A DNA stretch of 64,000 bases from Riptortus pedestris. Taxonomy: Eukaryota; Arthropoda; Insecta; Hemiptera; Alydidae. Both the position numbers and the translations under genes were made by a program. How positions within the stretch are numbered: the stretch's first letter is position 1; every line of letters begins with the position of its first letter. The stretch covers positions 54,675,001 to 54,739,000 of the forward strand of contig CM032232.1 in the NCBI GenBank assembly GCA_019009955.1, given 5' to 3'. Below are positions 55,303 to 64,000 of the stretch, piece by piece. The notes beneath the pieces were generated by a model. It was not told the DNA's origin. It searched no databases and saw only the letters and a list, made by a program, of their open reading frames with translations.

Positions 55303-56909
55303 TAACTGGCTTGGCTTAATGGACTTTGAGTGTGGGTGCAAACAAGGATTTTGCTAAGTGTTTACCTATTGACTTGTAGCAAATGGTGGCTTAAGCTAAT
55401 CCCAGTCCTCAAATAGCATATGCATAGTGCAGCTAAACCTAAGGACGTCTCGCATTAGGTTTGCAAAGGTACGTAATAAACTGTTATTATACAAGACAAT
55501 ATGGTAAAACATATTTAATTCGGGGATGGGTGTTAAACAAAAAAAAGTCTTGTCAGAGAATGAGGTTGACTTGAATGATGACACACTAAGATCTGTTTGA
55601 TATAACTTGTCAATAAAGAATAAAAACAGGAAGGACCCAAACAATTCTAAATAATATAAGTTATTCATCTGTCATGAACAAAACTATTTGTTTATATCTG
55701 CACAACAAGAAGCGATTTACTTTGGAAAATGTCACCTAATTTAGACGATAAAAGTAAAATGAATAATCCCCGAAACTTAAGAAACCATAGTCTAAACAAA
55801 ATGAAATTCATCAATACAACAAAACTAAAAAACATACGAAACGAATAAAAATTAATTACAAATAATTTATATTAAAGGATAAATAAATTTAAAAAAAAAA
55901 AACAATTTAATGAATTGCGGAACGAATTAAAAATATTAATAATAACGAACAAATGAGTTACGCACTGAAACCACAATAACATAAAATATAATAAAAGATA
56001 ACGAATACAAATTTTAAACTTTTTTAAGTTTAAGTTAAGAAGAACACTTACATTAAAAAAAAGATAAAATGAAAATTTAAAACTTTAACTAAAGCTATGA
56101 AATCACTTGTTTAGATATTTGAATAAAAGTGTATATATAATCATTAAATAATTCAGAATAGATTCTATGTATGGATTTCTCTTTGTACGTAGCTCATGTG
56201 AATCATGTGGCATCTGTAAATAATGTTGTTTACAATTAGTCAGAATATGCTAACCTGCCAGAGGTACATAGAGAAATCGGTTTGTCTCGTTTGTTCCTCA
56301 GTTATGAGGGTCTTAGAAGTAAACGTCCGATTCGCTGTCTTATAACTTTTTCTATTTTTTTTAAGCTAGTAGCGCTACTGGTTCACTGAATATTTAACAC
56401 TTAGCTTACTAAAGAGGCTCAGCCAGTTATACGTGAAGTATTTCTGCCTTTGTTGTTTGACATAAACTTTGTGCAGTTAGTAAGTTAATAATACTAGAAC
56501 TCCCATATTTAAAGAACGAATTATGTAATTAAATGTGATATACTTTGTTATTTTGTCAAAATTCATAAATATATTAAAGAAATTACTCACATTTATGTTA
56601 GTAATTATCCACTGCAAAATTCTAAATGTAATTTGGCAAGCAAGATACTGAATTTAATTAGAAAATAGATAGGCATCATTGTTGTAGAATTCCAAAGCAC
56701 GAACACACCATGGAAGTCACAACTTCCATTTCAATAGGGACAAATACTTATACTATTCTTTTATAATGCTCTTATTTTATTTAAATTATAAATTAGACTG
56801 AAATTGATAAAATGGAATATATCTATCAACTGAATCTACGCATTACTTCGTTAAAAATTTAATCCTAACATGTTTCAAAGATTTCTGTTTGCGATAAAAA
56901 TAAGTTAGC
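55303..56909. other. Unassigned, strongly AT-rich sequence
   Basis: A 1.6-kb stretch with no recognised repeat, coding frame or microsatellite. A 90-codon minus-strand frame (55396-55668) is Phe/Leu-rich with nothing recognisable. The section 55830-56110 is extremely A-rich. Confidence 0.5.
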
Positions 56910-56919
56910 TTCATTAAAT

Positions 56920-57145
56920 CATTATTATTATTTATTAACGTCCACTTTTTGCAACTAAGGCTAATTGGGACGGGTTATCTACAGGTTACCACCCATTTCT
57001 AGCCAGGGTGGGATTTAGGATGTTATTTAATGAATTTCGTCACTAAATAATTTCCTTTGCCCAGGCGAGAATCGAACTCGCCACTCTAGTTTTACCATGT
57101 GAGATAAAGGTCAACGCTTTAACTCACATGGCTAACCTGAGCCCC
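56920..57145 (-). mobile_element. tRNA-derived SINE, full length, with target duplication
   Basis: Minus-strand head GGCTCAGGTTAGCCATGTGA, GTTAAAGCGTTGACC, B-box in GGCGAGTTCGATTCTCGCC, body TAGAAATGGGTGGTAACCTG, tail TTGCAAAAAGTGGACGTTAA ending in TAA repeats. A perfect 10-bp duplication TTCATTAAAT lies at 56910-56919 and 57146-57155. That proves retroposition of this copy and defines the SINE ends. It is the youngest-looking SINE here. Confidence 0.93.
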
Positions 57146-57155
57146 TTCATTAAAT

Positions 57156-57867
57156 GAATAAAGAGTTATACACGTTGTTCTTTTTTATATAACATAATTC
57201 AGTAAAAAATGGCTATATTAGAATAAGATTCTCACTGGTATTTTTGGACAACATTTTCATAACTACAATGTTTATGAGCGCACGAATGTGCGTGTTTGTT
57301 TACGGGGTGACTAACCTTTTACGCAATACAAGGCCCAACTGAATCCTAACATGAAAACCTAAACATTTTTATGGAGGTCGCCAATAAAACTGGTCCTAAT
57401 AAAGTCTTTCGAACTCCTAAACCCTCTAACCTTGTCGGGCAAATAAAAAAAATAAAAAAAAGGATGATTTTCTTATCGATCCTCCCCGAAAATAAATAGC
57501 TCTGACGAAAACATCCAATAGAAAAATAAATTAATTGATTTAACCGACATTAACTCTTTTAGGAGGTCACTACACAATGGCGCCTTAATAACCGAATTGA
57601 AGTAAATATACCAATCGAGAAACGCCTATAGAAGGAGCCTTTGAATGTTATCGGTTAATGAATGTTATCGTAAAGCTTAGGAGATTACTACCAAATTAAA
57701 AATAAATAATACCGTGACTTGGAAATATTCTCTACTTGTAAATATACCATAATAAAGCTACTTGAGGAATACTTAAATACTATTAACATAGTGAAAGTTT
57801 ATTTCCGTGCTGTATTCTGTTCAATTGAATCACGCTAAAGATACTAAAATTTCTTAACTTAGGGCTG
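57156..57867. other. Unassigned; includes a decayed Repeat B tail
   Basis: At about 57285-57360 CGTGTTTGTTTACGGGGTGA, CTAACCTTTTACGCAATAC, GGCCCAACTGAATCC is the reversed tail of Repeat B (GTTTGTTACCTTTTCACGC...GAACCGAAT). The rest is unassigned. Confidence 0.5.
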
Positions 57868-58515
57868 CGAAAACTAAGCAGATTTCCCTCGTGTTGGAAT
57901 AACTCACCACTAATCTCATTATCGATTCTCTATTTCTTTTGTAATAAGAAGCCTATGTAAAGACTAACAGTAAAAATGAGATTTTTTTATGGCTCATTTA
58001 TTTAAAGTTAATATCAGACAATTAAGAATTGACGGTTTTAAAGGCTGAAAATGAAAAAAAAAAATCAAATATTTCGTTGAACATTTGAAAAAAAAAGAAA
58101 AATGGCATTGAACAACAATTATAGAAAAATTAATGTTTAACAAGATTGGTTCTATAGTATTTTTCGCTTCGACTCATGAGAACAGAAATATTTTGAATTT
58201 TCGGATAATGCCGCCTACTTCCAGTTCGATTTCACAAAATAGCGGCTATGATCTTTAGTTTAGAATGAAAAAGTTAAACACTGAACTCGTTGAATGACAA
58301 ACAAATATTTTTGAGTCAAGAATATAAAACCTTTATTGATGACGTATTTGTTTGTACCCCACAAATTAAAGGATTGGGGACAATCTTTAACACTTAAGCT
58401 TGAAATAAGATTTTTCAGATATATATGAAACATTTTAAATGGACCACATTTTTGTCCAATGGACATTTAAAGAAATGGTTCGAAAATCGCGCAACCTGAA
58501 AAGCGAATTTCCCTA
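57868..58515 (+). mobile_element. Old Family A copy
   Basis: It opens with GGGCTGCGAAAACTAAGCAG, ATTTCCCTCGTG, passes through a decayed core (CTTCGACTCATGAGAACAG, CAGTTCGATTTCAC) and closes with TTTTTGTCCAATGGACATTT, AAAATCGCGCAACC, GCGAATTTCCCTAAA. The palindrome is half lost and no TA array remains. Confidence 0.7.
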
Positions 58516-58999
58516 AATCTACAAAAACACAATATACCACAATATATTCGTTTCACATCCACCAGAAGACTTCTCAGAGATTGAAATTATTATGACATTA
58601 TTCGTGCCTGTTTTAGCTCTGCCAAGATTTCTGTAATCCTACTGCCCCGTTAGGACTTACTAAATTCCAATTACGTCCCAACCCCTGGAAATGTCCCAAA
58701 CTCAACTTCGGGAACCGACTTTATAAAATGTTTTCATACGATTCGGTTTGTGTACAGCAGTTGGTTTATTGCCATCCAGTCATAATGGTCTCTGGAAAGC
58801 TTCTTTAGAGCAAAAGGTTGCAAAAAATTATTTAACAAAATTTAGTTACACAAGGAAAAAATACAAAAATAGGCAACAAGCGAACTACGATAAATTAATT
58901 TACAATGCTTTACGTGATAAATTTATTACACGGAGTTTTTATTTTTCTGGCTAATTCATCCTCACCACCCTGAATCCTCAGCATCCTGAAGGGAAAATA

Positions 59000-59927
59000 C
59001 AGGGTCCGGCAAAAAAACCTCCCTGATTTCAATAGACATTTGCAAAAAGAATAAGAAAAATACAGAACAATTACTTATATTTGTGAATAGCCTATATAAT
59101 GCCATTTTACATCACTTAGTATACGTTACTTGGTTTTGAAAATTATGTCCGATAAATGATGTCCCCCATTGTCAAGACATTCACGAAGTCTTTCCCTGAA
59201 GTTGTCCAAAGTTCTTTGTGTACCTTCTCTTGGAATGGCTGACTCTTCCTGCCTAATGACATCTATTAGTTCTTGCAGAGTTCAGGGACGATGTTTGTAC
59301 ACTTTAGCCTTTAGGTAGCCCCACAGAAAGAAATCACAAGGTGATAAGTCGGGTGACCTTAGGGGCCAGGAAATGTCTCCTCTTAAAGAAACAAGGGAAC
59401 AACTCTCTTAACATTTCCATGGACCGCCGAGCAGTGTGAGCTGTGACTCCGTCCTGTTGGAAGCAAACTTCTTCTTCCTCATGGTCTAAAACAAACTGGT
59501 TGATCTTGTGTCGGAGAAATGTCTCTGTCATGTGACAATAGCGATCGACATTGACCGTTACTGTTTGTCCATCTTCTTCAAAAAAGTACGGTCCCCACAC
59601 ACCAAATTCCGCAACGGCGCACCAAACTGTGACTTTTGGGCTGTGTAGTGGTTGTTGGTGGAGTTCCCTAGGATTTTCTACAGCCCAGTAGCGGAAATTC
59701 TGTTTGTTTCACACAAGTGGAAGTGGGCTTCATCAGAAGAAATGAAGACATCATCTGGGGGAATGTTTTGCAAAATGTCATCACATGCAGCCCTGCGAGT
59801 TTCATAATCTGAACACTGAAAATGGCACGTACGCCGCTACGGAACAATACCCCCTCCACATCTCTACCCCCACTACAACTCACACGGAGGCTTGCTCAAA
59901 CCGGGGAGGTTTTTTTGCCGGACCCTG
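59000..59927 (-). mobile_element. mariner-type (Tc1/mariner superfamily) element, internally deleted
   Basis: Perfect terminal inverted repeats of about 24 bp start CAGGGTCCGGC at both ends, with TA target duplications at 58998-58999 and 59928-59929. Minus-strand transposase pieces: SDEAHFHL (first Asp, about 59730), VWGPYFFEEDGQTVTVNVD, FQQDGVTAHTARRSM (second Asp, about 59450) and, after a frame change, SPDLSPCDFFLWGYLKAK (third Asp, about 59350) to GGHHLSDIIF. A stop breaks the reading near 59685. The N-terminal DNA-binding region (roughly 120 residues) is deleted between 59840 and the TIR. Good ends with a dead gene suggest a copy mobilised in trans. Confidence 0.93.
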
Positions 59928-60344
59928 TAGGTATAAGACTTGTACTCACCACTCATGAATTATCGGATGGAATACTTCTTGAGGCATTCTATCATCTTTA
60001 TTTACCATTTGTCGAGGTTTAGACCTGATTTTCAGACTTTTACAAAGTTAAAACTGATGTTATTTATTGTAAAGCTACTGAATTGTTATTAGACAGTACT
60101 ACTTTTCGACATGATAGTATTTATGGAGGTGAGGATATACGGATTGTTGCGGCTAAGCTATACGTAAATAGAAATTCTTTCGAGCAAACTAGATTAAATG
60201 TAATGTCCTATGAATCGTATATGGATGATAAAGTAGAACACGCTCATAGTTTTATCATTGTCGATCACACACCTGATTCTAGACATGCCCTAAAGGCTTT
60301 GCGTGTAGATATTTATTTTACCTGTTCAGATCAATGTGCCCTAT

Positions 60345-60368
60345 AAAAAAAAAAAAAAAAAAAAAAAA
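60345..60368. repeat. A homopolymer of 24 bp
   Basis: Pure A run within the unidentified relic. It could be the poly(A) tail of a retroposed copy, with GGGAAATTAAA-type sequence beyond it, or simple slippage. Confidence 0.8.
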
Positions 60369-60549
60369 CTGCAGGATTTTATTTCTTGTTATGCAACATG
60401 GGAAATTAAAACCCATGCCCATTACACATATAATAATATTAATTCTAAGAGTGTCCCATTTGGTAATATATGTGGAATACCTCCAGTCCATAATAAAAGT
60501 TTATTAGGCTTTGCTCCTGTCGGTAGTGCATAAGTAGCATTAGGTATTA

Positions 60550-61306
60550 AAAAAAAAGCATCTGAAACGTAAACAAACAGTTCTACCAACTTCTTACCGG
60601 AAAGAAAAACAATTACTGTAATATATTTGAACATAACGTATTATTTGATTGGAAACTATTTACTATAACTAGTACTAGTAGAATAATGAATCAGAATAAT
60701 GTTTATCTCCAGAACAAATTTGCGTGTATCTCGTATAATAAATGTCTTTTGAAAGCAATATTTGGTATTTAAGCATCGAATAATGAGGTTTATTACATAG
60801 CCGAGTATTGTTTATTTAACATGAGTAGAAGTAGGGGTTTGCTGAAGGCTGAAAACTGAAAAATTCAAATATCTCAGTTAATATTCAAGATAGATAATAT
60901 ATGTATATAACAATATTTATAGTGTATTTAATTTGTTATATGATTGATCTATGCATTTTTTCGATCCGATGTATAGTAACGAAAATATTTCGAATTTTAA
61001 AATTCTCCCCCTTTAAACCACCCCTCCCCCTTGTCCCACTTCAGCCGTTAACAAACTTGATCATTTCTTTTATATAAAACGACTAGATATTGAGTTTGGT
61101 AACGTTTAAACAATAACTGCGACCGCTAGAGCGGAAACAGACAAATATATACTCGTATATATATATATATATATATATACAGTTTTGACCAGACCTCATT
61201 TTCGTCAACTACTTGGTAGGACCGATGGACATTTGAAGAAAGATTTCGTAAATCGTGTTTTGAGTACGACCTCAATAGCTGATTTCCCTTGAGGGAAATT
61301 CGCTAA
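60550..61306 (+). mobile_element. Family A element, 5'-truncated
   Basis: It starts abruptly inside the long module (GCATCTGAAACGTAAACAAA, CTACCAACTTCTTACCGG). The core, the GCGACCGCTAGAGCGG motif at about 61126, a TA tract (61147-61181), the tail GTACGACCTCAATAGC and the palindrome GATTTCCCTTGAGGGAAAT, CGCTAA (to 61306) follow. The short run of A at the start may be a junction. Confidence 0.85.
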
Positions 61307-61693
61307 TAAAATCGCAGACCAAAGTACGGTTTCCACTGGTGGAAGGTTCTATGCGTTCTATGGAAGCTTCTATGCTTTGATTAAAGCATATATGATAACC
61401 TGAAACTCACAACAAATACTTGTTCATCTTAACCGTGAAGTCGACGCGCCGGCTATACACCATCAGAGACCAAATGGGACCGAGAGAGGCTCTGATTAAT
61501 TAGGAGGGTAAGAGCTCCAGTCTATCCCCTCTGATACTCCAGAGAATTGGTTATTGGATTGAACCATAGAGGAGTTAGATATTGACCATCATGCGTCCCC
61601 AGGGATCTGTCCGACAGTGCCACGCCCCGCTCCTACTCACATCCACTTATATCCAGTCCATCATAATTATTTCGGGCTAGTTAGATTTCGATT
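61307..61693. other. GC-richer non-repetitive block between two Family A copies
   Basis: AAGTCGACGCGCCGGCTATA, CGAGAGAGGCTCTGATTAAT, TAGGAGGGTAAGAGCTCC, TCTGTCCGACAGTGCCACGC. There is no long frame and no similarity to other parts of the window. A TGATTAATTA string is a typical homeodomain target. It is a candidate regulatory element or host DNA left between insertions. Confidence 0.4.
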
Positions 61694-61815
61694 TTAGCAG
61701 ATTTCCCTTCAGGGAAATCAGCTATTGAGGTCGTACTCATGACGCGATTTTTGAAAAATTTCTTCAAATGTCCATCGATTCTACCCAGGAGATGACGAAA
61801 ATGAGGTCCGTTCAA

Positions 61816-61893
<78 letters not shown>

Positions 61894-62520
61894 CTGTTAA
61901 CGCTCTCGCGGTCGCAATTTTTGTTTGATCGTTACGAAACTCGATATTTAACCGTTTCATGTAAAACACAGATCAAGTTTGTTACTGGCGAAAATCGGAC
62001 AAGAGGGAGGGGGGGGGGTTTAAAGGGGGGATTTTCAAAAGTTCAAAATTTCTGCGTTATTATGCATCGGATCGAAAATTTGTATAGAACCAATCTTATT
62101 ACAAATTAAATGTACTATAAATATTGTTATATACATTTATTCTCTATCTTGAATATTAACCGAGATATTTGCATTTTTATGAAGTCTGTGGTCGGGTATA
62201 GTTCGGATTAGGTCGGCCGTTTCCGTAAGTACTCGGCTCACGTGGAAGCTTCTTCTAACCTTACCTGTCGTTTCTAACCTTACCTTGCCTTCCTTACTTT
62301 GTGAGATTTATGCAAATACCTTGTGTTCATCCACCCCCCCCCCCTTCTTTAGTTTTTGGACTACTAAAATTTGAGTTATTAAAATATGAATTACTCGTAC
62401 AATTCAGAAGCCGTTTCAGTTGGGAATTTATTTTAATTAACTGAAAGATTTTTCATTACCGAAAAACTTCACATGGGAAATCTGCTTAGTTTACGCAGCC
62501 CCTGCGTGACGGACTTTTTT
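61694..62520 (-). mobile_element. Family A element, full length with long (TA)n
   Basis: Minus-strand 5' end AAAGTCCGTCACGCAGGGG at about 62519 and 3' palindrome plus TGCTAA at 61694. The TA array of about 71 bp (61819-61889) is the longest seen. The module at 62180-62300 (GTTCGGATTAGGTCGGCCGT, CTCGGCTCACGTGGAAGC) matches that of the 11.9-kb copy. Frames of Tyr-Ile across both strands are TA translation. Confidence 0.92.
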
Positions 62521-62580
62521 AGGTTGGCTCATGATGAGATTTTTGAAAGTTTCTTCAAATGTCCATTGATCCTAGGTTGG
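62521..62580 (-). repeat. Family A tail fragment
   Basis: GGCTCATGATGAGATTTTTG, AAAGTTTCTTCAAATGTCCA and TTGATCCTAGG repeat the minus-strand tail without the tip, directly beside the full copy. Confidence 0.7.
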
Positions 62581-63012
62581 TGATTGCAGCCATTGGAGGT
62601 AGCTGAGGCATTATTATAACAGGCACTTACTTTCTCTAGCTACACTGTTTGTTGGCTCTGGACTTATCAAACCTCATCCCAATCAACCATCACAACTGAC
62701 CACCAGGTCAAGGTTAGAAAGAAACCAAATGAGCAAAGGATTAAGTGTGAGGAAACCCCACATGTTCTGGTTCTAGTACACCTTCGCAGTTTTGTGCCCA
62801 TTGTCCGAGGAGATAAAACAAAAAAGTCAAAAAAGAGTTGACATCTAGAAAAACAGTTTGTAATGAACACTCTTTTGTTATAATGTCATTCTTGCCAAGA
62901 ACAAAATTTTAATTAGTTATGTAGCTTTTTAAGTTGCTAGACATAATGTTTCTTCAAAACAGAAGTCGTGTACAATAAATATTTTGAATATATATATTAT
63001 GTTATATTTGTA
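62581..63012. other. Unassigned sequence
   Basis: Moderate composition to 62860, then AT-rich. The 67-codon minus-strand frame (62667-62870) is Phe/Cys-rich with no recognisable domain. Confidence 0.5.
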
Positions 63013-63015
63013 CTG

Positions 63016-64000
63016 TTAACGCTCAGATACCCGGCTTCGCCCGGGAATTCATTTGAGGATGAATGGTGATGGCATTTTTTAGCAGGCTTTACATTGCACA
63101 ATATTTTGACATTTCGTTTAGGATTGATACCCGTCGTTGCCGCGCATTTGCTAATAATAGAATATTTGTTCGATAAGGCTTCACTGTCTTCGAAAATTTT
63201 TAAAGAATCCTGTCTCTTATACATGCAATATGGTGAATTTTTATTTCAGGCCTCCCTTATAACCCTCCTCGCGTTCGAACCTAAAGATTTTAATATCTGT
63301 ATCTTGAATATTAATGATATTTGCATTTGTATTTTGTTAAGTTCGGTTCAGCCGTTAGTGCCCAATAAAATTGTTGGCTCCCGCTAAAGTTTTAACGTAT
63401 AACTCATTTATACTTAGGTATACGACAAAAGTGTATATAACAAAAGTTACTCCAAATAACAAAATAAACAACTTTTGTTATGTTTATATTTGCGGAAAAA
63501 CCAATAGGAAACGAAATATCGCTATTTTTTAATTTCAGGTTTCCCTTATAACCCCACTCCTGCCCTTCCATAGAAATGTTGGTATGGCTTATTATAATGA
63601 AGGCCTCACTGATAATACACATACCGAGCTTTATTTAGTTCGGCTGAGTCTTTTTTGCAAATAATATTGTTTACTCCCGCTATAATTTTTAGCGTATAAC
63701 GCATTTAAACTTCGGTATACGACAAAAGTGTATATAACAAAAGTTACTCTAAATAACAAAATAAACAACTTTTGTTATGTGAATATTTGCCGAAAAACCA
63801 ATAGAAAACGAAATATCGCTATTTTTAATTTCAGGCTTCCCTTATAACCCCCACTCCTGTTCGTCTCAGAGAATATTAATATAGCCTAAAGTCTAAGTTG
63901 AGTTAGTACTAATGTACATACCAAGTTTCATAAAATTCGGTTCAGCCGTTTATGCGTGAAAAGGTAACAAACAAACAAACATACATACACGAAAGAAACA
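63016..64000 (+). mobile_element. Repeat B, second copy, reaching the window end
   Basis: The head CTCAGATACCCGGCTTCGCC, CGGGAATTC is at 63024. Tandem units show the anchor GTGTATATAACAAAAGTTAC at 63431 and 63728 (297 bp apart). The tail is ATTCGGTTCAGCCGTTTATG, GCGTGAAAAGGTAAC, then ACAAACAAAC ending by about 64000. This copy has fewer units than the one at 15 kb, so unit number varies between insertions. Confidence 0.82.

Larger units (their letters stand above)
58600..60540 (+). pseudogene. Unidentified coding relic split by a mariner-type element
   Basis: Several plus-strand runs have non-random amino acid content between stops and frame changes. Before the insert: TAPLGLTKFQLRPNPWKCPK in one frame and KASLEQKVAKNYLTKFSYTR (58748-58954) in another. 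After it: LTTHELSDGILLEAFYHLYL and, in the same frame beyond a stop, GGEDIRIVAAKLYVNRNSFE, VEHAHSFIIVDHTPDSRHAL, LRVDIYFTCSDQ (to about 60343). A 24-bp A run (60345-60368) precedes NNINSKSVPFGNICGIPPVH. I do not recognise the family. It could be an old transposable element or viral structural-type gene, or a host pseudogene. Nothing intact remains. Confidence 0.45.

Noticed and set aside
61768..62109. A 113-residue frame with a long Tyr-Ile run
   Set aside because: It is translation of the TA array in a Family A copy. The same artefact appears at 8.46, 13.38, 16.58, 23.6, 34.3 and 48.0 kb.

Overview
This is an AT-rich eukaryotic window with no intact protein-coding gene. Every coding stretch I can recognise is a short, broken remnant of a mobile element, apart from one short eIF4G-like fragment and one unidentified relic. 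The makeup suggests an arthropod: piggyBac-, mariner-, pogo- and Jockey-type relics, a tRNA-derived SINE, very many (TA)n, (TC)n and (CA)n arrays, and no bacterial operon structure. An insect, perhaps a hemipteran, is my best guess, held at low confidence.

The dominant component is one dispersed non-autonomous family, called Family A here. It has about 30 full, truncated or decayed copies on both strands. The 5' end is AAAGTCCGTCACGCAGGGG. About 35 bp in is TAAGCAGATTTCCC. The middle holds a conserved core with an interchangeable module, and usually a (TA)n array of very variable length. The 3' end is the palindrome GATTTCCCTTAAGGGAAATC followed by TGCTAA. Asymmetric ends, a shared subterminal motif, a microsatellite centre and a 3' hairpin recall non-autonomous Helitron/Helentron (DINE-1-like) elements; that class is an inference.

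Layout. 1-5 kb: Family A copies and a piggyBac-like remnant with the start of a broken transposase. 5-10 kb: a non-LTR retrotransposon C-terminus, a SINE, and a mosaic segment at 9.4-10 kb that repeats pieces of 4.8-5.2 and 7.15 kb. 10-16.6 kb: Family A copies, a 92-97 bp minisatellite, and a dispersed element with 297-bp internal tandem units. 17-27 kb: SINEs, a non-LTR RNase H relic, a compound inverted repeat, and a pogo-like MITE that cuts a SINE. 27-35 kb: mostly unassigned sequence, with Family A at 30-35 kb. 35.7-37.6 kb: a three-level nest, with a piggyBac-like element inside one Family A copy and a second Family A copy inside it. 38-42 kb: an eIF4G-like fragment, an RNase H relic and long GA/CT arrays. 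43-47 kb: a 150-bp tandem duplication, a GC-rich block, a nearly perfect hairpin of about 280 bp, and a CTAT-type minisatellite. 48-51.5 kb: a mariner inside Family A, a TTAA-flanked piggyBac MITE and another non-LTR 3' end. 51.6-58.5 kb: Family A remnants, a solo LTR and a young SINE with a 10-bp target duplication. 58.5-64 kb: an unidentified coding relic split by a TA-flanked mariner-type element, two good Family A copies and a second 297-bp-unit element.

If the window belongs to a gene, it is probably intronic or intergenic. A few GC-richer, non-repetitive, ORF-poor blocks are the best candidates for conserved regulatory DNA. The nested insertions give a partial order of events: old Family A, then piggyBac, then young Family A.
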